A stretch of DNA of 9,783 nucleotides from Deltaproteobacteria bacterium (GCA_016934695.1 JAFGSH010000109.1:1-9783); one strand, 5' to 3'; numbered from the stretch's first letter, positions 1-7,166 are shown. Numbers and translations: made by a program. Notes: generated by a model not told the origin, from the letters alone.

Positions 1-600
1 ACCAAGATATCGATCCCCCCGACCCTCCTCTTTTCCACGATGGGAAAGATCGATGATGTCAGGAAAGCGGTCACCATGGACGCAAAGAAACCGGGTGATC
101 TGGTATATGTGCTGGGCGTGACCCGCGCGGAGCTGGGCGGTTCGGAGTGGTTCGCCCTGCACGGGTTTATCGGAAACGCCGTCCCGCAGGTCGATGCACA
201 AGGGGCACAAAAGCTCTACCGTGCTCTGGGCCGGGCGATCGAAACCGGCCTTGTCGCCTCCTGCCACGACTGTTCCGACGGCGGCCTCGGGGTCGCCCTC
301 GCAGAGGTCGCCTTTGCTGGGGGCGTCGGCGTGGATATCGCCCTCTCGCTCGTTCCGCGCGAAGAGATTGAACGGGACGATTACCTCCTCTTTTCCGAAT
401 CGCAGAGCCGGTTCGTGGTAACCGTCTCGCCGGAGGCAAGAGAGGGATTTGAAAAAATCATGGCGGGCAATATCTGTGCCTGTGTTGGGAAAGTTTCTCA
501 AGGGAAGACCCTCAGGATCATCGGGATCCATGGGACGACCATTATCGAGGAAGACATTGACTCCCTGAAAGAGGCGTGGCAGAAGCCTCTGGATTTTTAG
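1..600 (+). CDS. purL: Phosphoribosylformylglycinamidine synthase, synthetase subunit PurL (C-terminal part)
   Basis: This is the last 199 residues of PurL; the reading frame is open from base 1, so the 5' part lies outside the window. PurL uses ATP to convert FGAR to FGAM in de novo purine synthesis, with ammonia supplied by PurQ. Visible family signatures are the segment around GKIDDVRKAVTMD (fragment residues 15-27), the KPGDLVYVLG strand, and HDCSDGGLGVALAE (about 89-102), the glycine-rich motif of the C-terminal AIRS-type domain. The protein ends in the usual way (EAWQKPLDF) and carries no glutaminase domain, which is encoded separately by purQ 14 bp downstream. Whether this is a short PurL (about 730 aa) working with PurS or a longer form cannot be told from the fragment. 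The identification is firm. Confidence 0.95.
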   Translation, partial: TKISIPPTLLFSTMGKIDDVRKAVTMDAKKPGDLVYVLGVTRAELGGSEWFALHGFIGNAVPQVDAQGAQKLYRALGRAIETGLVASCHDCSDGGLGVALAEVAFAGGVGVDIALSLVPREEIERDDYLLFSESQSRFVVTVSPEAREGFEKIMAGNICACVGKVSQGKTLRIIGIHGTTIIEEDIDSLKEAWQKPLDF

Positions 601-614
601 AAAAGTACGGACAG

Positions 615-1439
615 ATGATAGATAAGGTAAAGGCAATAGTACTAACCGGAAACGGAACGAACTGTGAAATGGAAATGGCCCACGCCTGCCGTCTGGCGGG
701 TTCCGCCGTCGTCGACATCGTACACATCAGCGAACTCCTCTACGGGGAGAAGCGCTTGGACGACTATCACTTTCTCAACCTCCCCGGCGGGTTTCTGGAC
801 GGTGACGACCTGGGCGGGGCGAAGGCGGGGGCGAACCGGATCGTCCACGCGACCATCAGACTCAGCCAAGAGAAGCTGTACGGGCAGCTGGTCGAATTTA
901 TCCGTGCGGGCAAACTGATCCTGGGGGTGTGCAACGGATTTCAGTTGATGGTCAAGCTGGGTCTTCTGCCGGCGTTCGGTGGGGACTATGCCTCCCAGGC
1001 GGTGACGCTGACATTCAACGATTCAGGGCGATTTGAAGACCGCTGGGCCTACCTGAAGATCAATAAACATTCCCCCTGCGTCTTTACAAGAGGTCTGGAG
1101 GGAATCTATCTTCCGGTCAGGCATGGTGAAGGAAAGATCGTCACTGACAATCCCACCGTACTGAAACGGCTCCACGAGAACAATCAAATCGTCGTGCAGT
1201 ACAGCGATGAGACATATAAAAAGGCCCGTATGGAATACCCCGACAATCCCAACGGTTCCATAGATGCCATTGCAGGAATATGCGACGAATCCGGCCGGAT
1301 ATTCGGTCTCATGCCCCATCCTGAAGCCTATCTCCACTACACCAACCATCCGCGTTGGACGCGGGAGGACCTGCCTGAAGACGGAGCGGGGCTCGCGCTT
1401 TTCAGAAATGCTGTCAACTTTATAAAAGAGGTCTTGTAG
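615..1439 (+). CDS. purQ: Phosphoribosylformylglycinamidine synthase, glutaminase subunit PurQ (long form)
   Basis: PurQ is a class I glutamine amidotransferase of 274 aa that hydrolyses glutamine and passes ammonia to PurL. The catalytic triad is visible: nucleophile Cys106 in LGVCNGFQ, and His235 with Glu237 in MPHPEAY. The N-terminal TGNGTNCE and the LPGGFLDGDDLGGAK segment (residues 57-70) are typical of the family. I chose the ATG at 615 because MIDKVKAIVLTGNGTNCE matches the usual N-terminus; its ribosome site is weak (GGACAG just upstream). An in-frame GTG at 576 would add 13 residues overlapping purL. The protein is longer than the roughly 220-230 aa PurQ of Firmicutes. The extra length lies between the Cys and the His-Glu pair, as in the glutaminase domain of large fused FGAM synthases. 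It is probably co-transcribed with purL. Confidence 0.95.
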   Translation: MIDKVKAIVLTGNGTNCEMEMAHACRLAGSAVVDIVHISELLYGEKRLDDYHFLNLPGGFLDGDDLGGAKAGANRIVHATIRLSQEKLYGQLVEFIRAGKLILGVCNGFQLMVKLGLLPAFGGDYASQAVTLTFNDSGRFEDRWAYLKINKHSPCVFTRGLEGIYLPVRHGEGKIVTDNPTVLKRLHENNQIVVQYSDETYKKARMEYPDNPNGSIDAIAGICDESGRIFGLMPHPEAYLHYTNHPRWTREDLPEDGAGLALFRNAVNFIKEVL

Positions 1440-1477
1440 CGGAGCTCCCATACCCATACTGTTTTGTGGCGTCAGGA

Positions 1478-1489
1478 TTTCCCGGGAAA
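1478..1489. promoter_or_regulatory. 12-bp perfect palindrome TTTCCCGGGAAA
   Basis: The sequence is a perfect two-fold palindrome with no spacer. It suits a dimeric DNA-binding protein better than an RNA hairpin, because there is no loop. CGTC (1470-1473) and GACG (1490-1493) flank it asymmetrically. It lies 39 bp after the purQ stop. No known operator is assigned, and the function is inferred from symmetry alone. Confidence 0.3.
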
Positions 1490-1541
1490 GACGGGGATCG
1501 GTATCATTCAGGGAAGCGAAAGGGTACGGTGCCGGGTTTCA

Positions 1542-1566
1542 TGCTGTTACCGAAGGGTAACGAGCA
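1542..1566 (+). other. Stem-loop, 10 bp with one bulge and a GAAG loop
   Basis: GTTACC (1546-1551) and GGTAAC (1556-1561) are perfect complements around the loop GAAG. TGCT (1542-1545) and AGCA (1563-1566) extend the stem, with G1562 bulged. No T-run follows, so it is not a standard terminator. The 3' arm can instead pair with GCGTGCT at 1621-1627 (see findings). It may be a transcript 3' end or a leader structure; the function is unknown. Confidence 0.4.
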
Positions 1567-1628
1567 CGCAGGCTTTCGTACATAATGGTAAATTACACCT
1601 CAAAATCTTACGATAATGTAGCGTGCTA

Positions 1629-1657
1629 TTGGCGTCTGGTGGTACCACGATGATAAA
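1629..1657 (+). promoter_or_regulatory. Weak candidate sigma-70-type promoter for dapF-purF with a palindrome in the spacer
   Basis: TTGGCG (1629-1634, 4 of 6 to TTGACA) and GATAAA (1652-1657, 4 of 6 to TATAAT) are separated by 17 bp. The perfect palindrome GTGGTACCAC (1639-1648) fills the middle of the spacer, a common operator position. Transcription would then start near 1664 and give a leader of about 125 nt. The hexamers are poor matches, and this is an inference from position and symmetry only. Confidence 0.22.
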
Positions 1658-1722
1658 GACCTTAAAATAAGCATGTAAATCAAAGAGATGGGGTCCACCA
1701 ACGAATGGTATCAATATTGCTT

Positions 1723-1751
1723 GGAGAGGGTATTTACGGTACACCCTCACC
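1723..1751 (+). other. Stem-loop just upstream of the dapF ribosome site
   Basis: GAGGGT (1726-1731) pairs with ACCCTC (1743-1748) around an 11-nt loop. GG (1723-1724) and CC (1750-1751) extend the stem across an A-A mismatch. It ends about 24 nt before the dapF Shine-Dalgarno site, so it would lie in the 5' leader of dapF mRNA. No T-run follows. A regulatory role is possible but unproven. Confidence 0.35.
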
Positions 1752-1775
1752 GGTTGAAACGGAATGTCATTTCAC

Positions 1776-1783
1776 AAGGAGGT
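1776..1783 (+). promoter_or_regulatory. Strong Shine-Dalgarno site AAGGAGGT that fixes the dapF start
   Basis: AAGGAGGT is a near-perfect anti-16S match, lying 7 nt before the in-frame GTG at 1791. An upstream in-frame ATG at 1764 has only GGA directly against it and would put this site inside the coding region. The GTG is therefore the better start. Confidence 0.8.
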
Positions 1784-1790
1784 AGGAGCT

Positions 1791-2624
1791 GTGGGTGAAA
1801 AGGGAGACCAAGCCGTTGTCTTTTCAAAGATGTCGGGTCACGGAAATGATTTCATCGTCATGGACGGACGTACCGGGGAGGGTGCCGAAGACTGGAGAGA
1901 GAGCGCCCGGGAGTGGTGCATGCGCCGTACCTCCATTGGGGCGGATGGTCTCCTGATTGTCGAGCCGAGCACCGTCGCCGATTTTAAGATGCGGATATTC
2001 AACGCCGACGGAAGCGAGGCCGAGATGTGCGGAAACGGTGCCCGGTGTGTGGCTGCCTTTGCCGTGCGCGAAGGGATCGCGCAGCCGGAGATGGTAATGG
2101 AGACACTGGCCGGGCCGGTGAGGGCCTTGGTGCGGGGAGATATGGTTGCCATACAGCTGACGGATCCGTCTCCGGTAAAAGACGGAGGAACCCTGGAGAT
2201 AGACGGCGAGAACGTCCCTTTTTATTTCATCAACTCAGGGGTTCCGCACACCATCATATTTAGAGAAAAGGTCGCTGCCATCCCGCCTGACAAGGTGGCA
2301 CGCATGGGCCACGAGGTCAGATTTCATCCGGTATTCTCGCCCGAAGGGACCAATGTGAATTTCGTGGAGGTCCTCGATCCGGGACGGATACGAGTCCGCA
2401 CCTACGAGCGCGGTGTTGAGGCGGAGACCCTGGCATGTGGAACGGGAGCGGTAGCGTCATCGATCGTGAGCAGCAGGTTCAGAAAAGCGGGTTTCCCCCC
2501 GATCCAGGTTGAGATGCCCGGGGGAACGCTCATTGTTGATTTTAAAGATAAGGGAGATTCCTTTGAGGATGTATGGCTCAAAGGGAAGGTCGTCTTTGTA
2601 TATGAAGGAACTATGTTCCCATAG
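1791..2624 (+). CDS. dapF: Diaminopimelate epimerase DapF
   Basis: DapF converts LL-diaminopimelate to meso-diaminopimelate, the precursor of lysine and the peptidoglycan cross-linking residue. It is a cytosolic, cofactor-independent racemase. The 277-aa protein has the usual family length. Visible signatures are GHGNDFIVMDG near the N-terminus, Cys80 in MCGNGARC and Cys216 in ACGTGA, which are the two catalytic cysteines of the two-base mechanism. NADGSEAEMCG and EGTNVNFVE are also typical. The GTG start at 1791 was chosen because of the strong Shine-Dalgarno site; starting at ATG 1764 would add nine residues with no family counterpart. The 3' end overlaps purF by 23 bp, suggesting translational coupling. 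The neighbours are nucleotide genes, so the context does not match its lysine/cell-wall role. The identification is firm. Confidence 0.96.
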   Translation: MGEKGDQAVVFSKMSGHGNDFIVMDGRTGEGAEDWRESAREWCMRRTSIGADGLLIVEPSTVADFKMRIFNADGSEAEMCGNGARCVAAFAVREGIAQPEMVMETLAGPVRALVRGDMVAIQLTDPSPVKDGGTLEIDGENVPFYFINSGVPHTIIFREKVAAIPPDKVARMGHEVRFHPVFSPEGTNVNFVEVLDPGRIRVRTYERGVEAETLACGTGAVASSIVSSRFRKAGFPPIQVEMPGGTLIVDFKDKGDSFEDVWLKGKVVFVYEGTMFP

Positions 2625-4065
2625 GGATGCACCGGCTGAAACCGGGAACGGTGCCATCTCGTATATACCGCAGGACCACCTCAGGGATGCGTGCGGGATT
2701 TTCGGTATCTTCGGAGACCCGCGGGCTGCCGAGAAGGCGTACCTGGGGCTGTACGCGCTCCAGCACCGAGGGCAGGAAAGCGCGGGGATCGCCGCATCAG
2801 ACGGGCAGACAATCTCCCTCTATAAGGGAATGGGATTGGTGCGAACGGTCTTTTCCGGTCCGGATATCATGGCCGGCCTGACGGGGGAGGCCGCCATCGG
2901 CCATAACCGTTACTCCACCACCGGCGGCTCCGGCCTGATCAACGCGCAGCCCATACGGATACAGTTCAAAAAGGGGCAGATCGCCGCGGCCCACAACGGG
3001 AACCTGATCAATGCCCTGGATCTCCGAAAACGGATGGAGAACGCGGGATCGATCTTCCAGACCACATCGGACAGCGAGATTGTCCTCCATCTGATTGCCC
3101 GATCGGAGGAGAAGACGATCGATGACATGATCGTCGACGCCCTGCAAAAACTCGAGGGGGCGTACTGTTTCCTCTTTCTCACCCCCACTGAAATGATCGC
3201 GGCGAGGGACCCGTACGGGTTCCGGCCGCTGTGCATCGGCACCCTGGAGGGTGCCACCGTTATTGCCTCCGAATCATGTGCCCTCGACATCATCGGCGCA
3301 CGGTATGTCCGGAGCGTAGAGCCGGGGGAGGTTATCACGATCAACGCGCAGGGGATGACATCCCGCAGGCTGCCGGACGCCCCCCGGAAGGCCTTCTGTA
3401 TATTCGAATATATCTATTTTTCCCGACCGGACAGCATCATATACGGCGAGAAGGTCGACAAGTTCAGGCGGAAACTGGGAAAGAGACTGGCGGAAGAGTC
3501 CCCCTGCGATGCCGATATCGTAATGAGCATACCCGACTCGGCAAACACGGCGGCACTGGGGTACGCCCATCGATCGGGTATCCGCTTCGAGATCGGCCTG
3601 ATACGGAACCACTATATCGGCAGGACCTTCATCGATCCCTATCAGGACAAGAGGGACCGCGATGTACGGATAAAATTCAATCCCGTGACGGGTGTCCTGG
3701 ACAGAAAACGGGTGGTCGTCGTCGACGATTCCATCGTCCGCGGGACAACGATGCGGCAACTGGTCCGCCTGATACGGGACGGTGGGGCGACGGAGGTCCA
3801 TGTCAGGGTTGCCTCCCCTCCGGTGCGCTGTCCCTGTTTTTATGGGATCGACATACCGACCAACAAAGAGTTGATCGCTTCCTCTCACTCCGTAGAAGAT
3901 ATCCGCCGCTACATAGAGGCCGATTCACTCGCGTACCTCTCGGTAAAGGAGATGCTGGGAGCCGTGCCGGACGGAGCGATTCAGTGCACTGCCTGTTTTA
4001 CCGGAGAATATCCAACCACGGTCCCGGAAGAATTCAACAAGGAGCAATTCGCGATCAATCGATAG
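2602..4065 (+). CDS. purF: Amidophosphoribosyltransferase PurF, [4Fe-4S] type
   Basis: PurF catalyses the first committed step of purine synthesis: PRPP plus glutamine to phosphoribosylamine. The N-terminal Ntn glutaminase begins at Cys31 (ACGIFGIFG), with LQHRGQESAGI (53-63), HNRYSTTGG (101-109) and HNGN (131-134). The C-terminal phosphoribosyltransferase domain has the PRPP loop VVVVDDSIVRGTT (371-383). Cys266 (CIFEYIYF), Cys412 (PCFYGID), Cys462 and Cys465 (QCTACFTG) match the four iron-sulfur ligands of Bacillus subtilis PurF. No ATG, GTG or TTG occurs between 2602 and the Cys31 codon, so the leader removed to expose Cys31 is at least 30 residues, against 11 in B. subtilis. The start overlaps the dapF end by 23 bp, with AAGGGAAGG about 12 nt upstream as the likely ribosome site. 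The 487-aa length fits the family plus the long leader. Confidence 0.96.
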   Translation: MKELCSHRDAPAETGNGAISYIPQDHLRDACGIFGIFGDPRAAEKAYLGLYALQHRGQESAGIAASDGQTISLYKGMGLVRTVFSGPDIMAGLTGEAAIGHNRYSTTGGSGLINAQPIRIQFKKGQIAAAHNGNLINALDLRKRMENAGSIFQTTSDSEIVLHLIARSEEKTIDDMIVDALQKLEGAYCFLFLTPTEMIAARDPYGFRPLCIGTLEGATVIASESCALDIIGARYVRSVEPGEVITINAQGMTSRRLPDAPRKAFCIFEYIYFSRPDSIIYGEKVDKFRRKLGKRLAEESPCDADIVMSIPDSANTAALGYAHRSGIRFEIGLIRNHYIGRTFIDPYQDKRDRDVRIKFNPVTGVLDRKRVVVVDDSIVRGTTMRQLVRLIRDGGATEVHVRVASPPVRCPCFYGIDIPTNKELIASSHSVEDIRRYIEADSLAYLSVKEMLGAVPDGAIQCTACFTGEYPTTVPEEFNKEQFAINR

Positions 4066-4071
4066 GAGAGA

Positions 4072-4115
4072 CGATCCTTCGACCCGACGGAACACTCCGG
4101 GAGGGTGGAAGGACG
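4072..4115 (+). other. Long imperfect stem-loop after purF
   Basis: TCCTTC (4075-4080) pairs with GAAGGA (4108-4113). After a G-G mismatch, ACCC (4082-4085) pairs with GGGT (4103-4106) around a 17-nt loop. CG/CG (4072-4073 with 4114-4115) extends the base across bulged A4074. It starts 7 nt after the purF stop and abuts the next hairpin. It could be a transcript-end or leader structure; no T-run follows. Confidence 0.4.
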
Positions 4116-4126
4116 CCCCTGCGGGG
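4116..4126 (+). other. Short GC hairpin CCCC-TGC-GGGG
   Basis: Four G-C pairs around a 3-nt loop, directly abutting the stem-loop at 4072-4115 and so able to stack on it. It is followed by GATAATAC, which has no run of T. Confidence 0.35.
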
Positions 4127-4140
4127 GATAATACACTGCC

Positions 4141-4169
4141 CGGACGCACATTGCGTCTGAGCAAATTTT
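4141..4169 (+). terminator. Possible weak intrinsic terminator or aspS leader hairpin
   Basis: CGGACGCA (4141-4148) pairs with TGCGTCTG (4152-4159) around the loop CAT, with one G-T wobble. The T-run (TTTT, 4166-4169) begins 6 nt after the stem, which is too far and too short for a strong terminator. Its end is 21 nt before the aspS start. It could attenuate read-through from purF or be part of the aspS leader. Confidence 0.3.
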
Positions 4170-4190
4170 GAGATGGCAGGAATAGAAGTC

Positions 4191-6041
4191 ATGACATTCA
4201 CAGAACGGTCAGGGTGTGGAACACTGACCCACTCGGATGTGGGCCGCACGGTACAACTGGCGGGGTGGGTGGACGCCCTGAGAGATCACGGAGATGTGGT
4301 CTTCATCCACCTGCGGGACCGGAGCGGGATCGTACAGGTCGTCTTCAATCCGGAACACATGTCGGAAGAAGATCACAGGCGGGCCGATTTACTGAGAAGC
4401 GAGTTCTGCATCTGTGTTACGGGGCGTGTCGTCAGGCGCGAGAGGGATACGGAAAATCCTCATATCGAGACGGGAACGATAGAAGTGATCGCCAACAACC
4501 TCATGGTCTTGAATAAATCACGGTCTCTCCCCTTCTCCATATCGGAGAAGGCGATGATCGCCGGCGCCGCGGTCGACGGGATGGAAACGGTCGGTGAAGA
4601 ACTGCGTCTCAGGTATCGCTATCTCGATCTGCGCCGCCCCACCATACAGGGGAATATCATCAAACGGCACAAGATCAACAAATGTGTGCGCGACTATCTG
4701 GATCAACAGGAGTTTATCGAGGTGGAGACCCCCATGCTGACGAAGAGCACCCCCGAAGGGGCGCGTGACTATCTCGTCCCCAGCCGGGTCCACCAGAAGA
4801 AGTTCTACGCCCTCCCCCAGTCACCGCAGCTCTTCAAGCAGCTCCTTATGGTCGGCGGGCTCGAACGGTACTACCAGCTGGCACGTTGCTTCAGGGACGA
4901 GGACCTGCGGCCGAATCGGCAGCCGGAGTTCACGCAGCTTGATATGGAGGCATCATTCATCGATGAGGAGTTCATCTACCGCGTAACGGAAGAATTGCTC
5001 ATCAGGATGTTTGCCGTGGGAGGAATCGCCCTGAACGCCCCCTTCCCCCGGATGTCCTGGCAGGAAGCGGTCGATACCACCGGATCGGACAGCCCGGATC
5101 TCCGCTTCGGGCTCCGCCTTGTCGAGATGACCGACATCTTCCATGACACCGCGTACGGGATCCTTGAGCAGGTGATCAAGCGGGGCGGCGTCATCAAGGG
5201 GATCAATGTCAAGGGGCAGTCGGACAAATTGAGCAAGAACGTTCTTCAGAACGAATACGCCAAGAAGATCGTTCTCTCATTCGGTGCCCGGGGGATGACC
5301 TGGATGCGGATGACCGGCGGCAGGCTGGAATCGAATATCGTCCAGTTCTTCAGTGTTGAGGAACAACGAGCGATTATAGAACGTCTCGGGGCCGAAGACG
5401 GAGATGTCCTCATCATGATCGCCGACGCCTCGCCGATACGAGTCAACCGGGCCCTGGGGCTGCTCCGCCTCCACCTGGCCGAGCGCCTCGGCCTGATATC
5501 CCGTGACGCGTATTGTCCGGTGTGGATAACCGATTTCCCCCTCTTCGAGATACACGGAAAGACCGTCACCTCCTCGCACCACCCCTTCACGGCGCCGGAC
5601 AGGACGGATTTCGATCCCCATGACCGGAAGGCGCTTGCCGCCTTGAAATCCCGTTCATACGATATCGTGATCAACGGTGAGGAGATCGGCGGGGGGAGCA
5701 TCCGGATCAACGACATCGAGGTACAGCACCGCATCTTTCAGGCACTGGGTCTCACGGAAGAGGAGATCAAGGATAAATTCGGCTTCTTCCTGCGAGCTCT
5801 CCGATACGGGGCGCCCCCCCACGGCGGTCTCGCCCTCGGCATGGACCGGGTCGTCTCCATGATTCTGGGGACGGCGTCGATACGTGATGTGATCGCCTTC
5901 CCGAAGAACAGGAGCGCCTCCTGTCCCTTGACCGATGCGCCCTCAACGGTATCGGAACGGCAACTGGCGGAGGCGGGTCTGCTCGAGGCAGTCGGGGTCG
6001 GGTGGGTCGACGGGAAAAAGGTGGTCACATTCTCGTCGTAG
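4191..6041 (+). CDS. aspS: Aspartyl-tRNA synthetase (bacterial type, possibly non-discriminating)
   Basis: AspRS charges tRNA-Asp with aspartate in the cytosol. The 616-aa length is that of the bacterial enzyme with its inserted GAD domain. An OB-fold anticodon-binding domain comes first (about residues 1-110). Class II motif 2 lies at [19 protein letters not shown] (about 233-251) and motif 3 at GLALGMDRV (about 546-554). [13 protein letters not shown] and [12 protein letters not shown] segments are also present. I chose the ATG at 4191 because AGGA (4178-4181) lies 9 nt upstream. An in-frame ATG at 4173 would add six residues but has only GAG against it. His33 in RDHG occupies the position of Pseudomonas aeruginosa His31, where E. 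coli has Leu; that His is associated with charging both tRNA-Asp and tRNA-Asn. A structured 125-bp spacer separates it from purF, and carA follows after 31 bp. Confidence 0.96.
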   Translation: MTFTERSGCGTLTHSDVGRTVQLAGWVDALRDHGDVVFIHLRDRSGIVQVVFNPEHMSEEDHRRADLLRSEFCICVTGRVVRRERDTENPHIETGTIEVIANNLMVLNKSRSLPFSISEKAMIAGAAVDGMETVGEELRLRYRYLDLRRPTIQGNIIKRHKINKCVRDYLDQQEFIEVETPMLTKSTPEGARDYLVPSRVHQKKFYALPQSPQLFKQLLMVGGLERYYQLARCFRDEDLRPNRQPEFTQLDMEASFIDEEFIYRVTEELLIRMFAVGGIALNAPFPRMSWQEAVDTTGSDSPDLRFGLRLVEMTDIFHDTAYGILEQVIKRGGVIKGINVKGQSDKLSKNVLQNEYAKKIVLSFGARGMTWMRMTGGRLESNIVQFFSVEEQRAIIERLGAEDGDVLIMIADASPIRVNRALGLLRLHLAERLGLISRDAYCPVWITDFPLFEIHGKTVTSSHHPFTAPDRTDFDPHDRKALAALKSRSYDIVINGEEIGGGSIRINDIEVQHRIFQALGLTEEEIKDKFGFFLRALRYGAPPHGGLALGMDRVVSMILGTASIRDVIAFPKNRSASCPLTDAPSTVSERQLAEAGLLEAVGVGWVDGKKVVTFSS

Positions 6042-6072
6042 TGTGTTAAGATTCGGGGGTAAAGGGAGAAAG

Positions 6073-7152
6073 ATGAAGGCGTTACTTGCATTGGAAGACG
6101 GGCGTATTTTTGAAGGGATATCCTTCGGAGCCGCGGGGGAGTGCGCCGGGGAGGTGGTCTTCAACACCGGTATGACGGGATACCAGGAAGTCCTGACCGA
6201 TCCCTCCTACAAGGGGCAGATCGTGACGATGACCTATCCCCTGATCGGAAACTACGGCATCAACGAGGAAGATGCCGAATCGCGGGGATTGTGGCTCGAG
6301 GGGTTCGTCGTCAAAGAACTGAGCGAGATCCCCAGCAACTGGCGGTCGGAGAAGGATCTCGACACCTACCTCAGGGAGCACGGGGTCGTCGGGATCCACG
6401 GATTAGACACGCGCGCCCTGACAAAGCATATACGGGAAGCGGGCGCAATGAAAGCGGTTATCTCGACTGGCGACCTCGATCCGGCATCGCTTGTTGTGAA
6501 GGCACGTCGGTCATCCGGTCTGACCGGGAGAGATCTGGTGCAGGACGTGACCTGCGCGGACCCGTACACCTTTGCGGACCAAGAAGGACCGCCCGTCGTG
6601 GTCATCGATTTTGGTGTCAAGTACAGCACACTGCGGCAGCTTCGCGAAGCGGGGTGTACGGTGAAGGTGGTCCCGGCCCAGACTCCGGTCGACCGGATCC
6701 TGGCGTATAAGCCGGCCGGTATCCTCCTGTCGAACGGTCCCGGTGATCCGGCTGCTGTGACATACGGTATCGAGACCGCCCGCGAGCTCTTGACCATCGG
6801 GACAATTCCCCTCTTCGGCATATGCCTGGGGCAGCAGATCCTCGGCCTGGCCCTCGGGGGAACGACCTTCAAGATGAAGTTCGGGCACCATGGATCGAAT
6901 CACCCCGTGAAGGACCTGGCCACGGGGAGGATAGACATCACCGTCCAGAACCACGGATTTTGTGTCGATCCCGATTCGCTGGACATGGAAGCGATCGAGA
7001 TCACCCACATCAACCTGAACGATCATTCTCTTGAGGGAATCCGGCACCGGACCCTCCCCCTCTTCTCCGTACAGTTTCATCCGGAGGCGGGGCCGGGGCC
7101 GCATGACGCGCGGCACCTGTTTGACCGGTTTGTAGAGGCAATGCATAACTGA
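6073..7152 (+). CDS. carA: Carbamoyl phosphate synthetase small (glutaminase) subunit CarA
   Basis: CarA hydrolyses glutamine and channels ammonia to CarB to make carbamoyl phosphate for pyrimidine and arginine synthesis. The protein has 359 aa. The N-terminal CarA domain shows [20 protein letters not shown] (27-46) and [10 protein letters not shown] (55-64). The C-terminal class I amidotransferase domain has nucleophile Cys251 in LFGICLGQQ, and His336 with Glu338 in [20 protein letters not shown] (220-226) forms the oxyanion region. The start at 6073 has GGGAG 4 nt upstream and gives the standard N-terminus [15 protein letters not shown]. The frame stays open upstream into aspS, but that extension has no family match. 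guaA follows after 14 bp, so carA and carB are not adjacent here. Confidence 0.96.
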   Translation: MKALLALEDGRIFEGISFGAAGECAGEVVFNTGMTGYQEVLTDPSYKGQIVTMTYPLIGNYGINEEDAESRGLWLEGFVVKELSEIPSNWRSEKDLDTYLREHGVVGIHGLDTRALTKHIREAGAMKAVISTGDLDPASLVVKARRSSGLTGRDLVQDVTCADPYTFADQEGPPVVVIDFGVKYSTLRQLREAGCTVKVVPAQTPVDRILAYKPAGILLSNGPGDPAAVTYGIETARELLTIGTIPLFGICLGQQILGLALGGTTFKMKFGHHGSNHPVKDLATGRIDITVQNHGFCVDPDSLDMEAIEITHINLNDHSLEGIRHRTLPLFSVQFHPEAGPGPHDARHLFDRFVEAMHN

Positions 7153-7166
7153 ACAGAGGATATGAT

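Larger units (their letters stand above)
1440..1790 (+). other. Intergenic region between purQ and dapF, rich in inverted repeats
   Basis: This 351-bp stretch has no convincing gene. Small open frames on either strand show no recognisable domain. The second half is AT-richer than the flanking genes. It contains a 12-bp palindrome (1478-1489), a 10-bp bulged hairpin (1542-1566), a 10-bp palindrome (1639-1648) inside a weak candidate promoter, and a further hairpin (1723-1751) just before the dapF ribosome site. I see no hairpin followed by a T-run, so there is no clear intrinsic terminator after purQ. The likely role is the end of the purLQ transcript plus the promoter and leader of dapF-purF. 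Confidence 0.6.

Noticed and set aside
1612..1617. GATAAT as a -10 promoter element.
   Set aside because: No acceptable -35 hexamer lies 16-18 bp upstream and there is no extended -10 TG. The similar GATAAT at 4127-4132 before aspS fails for the same reason.
1637..1650. GGTGGTACCACG resembles part of the T-box core AGGGTGGNACCGCG, upstream of dapF.
   Set aside because: The 5' AG is absent, no downstream complement forms the usual antiterminator, and there is no terminator with a T-run or recognisable specifier stem. A simple DNA palindrome explains the match.
1547..1750. Minus-strand open frame of 67 codons in the purQ-dapF spacer.
   Set aside because: No recognisable domain or clear ribosome site, and it spans the inverted repeats. 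It is better explained as chance.
1764..1790. Alternative ATG start for dapF at 1764.
   Set aside because: The strong AAGGAGGT site would lie inside the coding region and is ideally spaced for GTG at 1791; the extra nine residues match nothing typical of DapF.
4102..4120. AGGGTGGAAGGACG resembles a T-box core directly upstream of aspS, with CCCT nearby to pair with AGGG.
   Set aside because: The ACC part is replaced, only 36 nt lie between the purF stop and the motif, which leaves no room for a specifier stem, and TGGA would not match the G discriminator expected for tRNA-Asp.
3231..4160. Open frame of 309 codons on the plus strand overlapping purF in another frame.
   Set aside because: The purF frame has all catalytic and iron-sulfur motifs through this stretch. 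The alternative product is rich in Arg, Gly and Pro with no recognisable domain.
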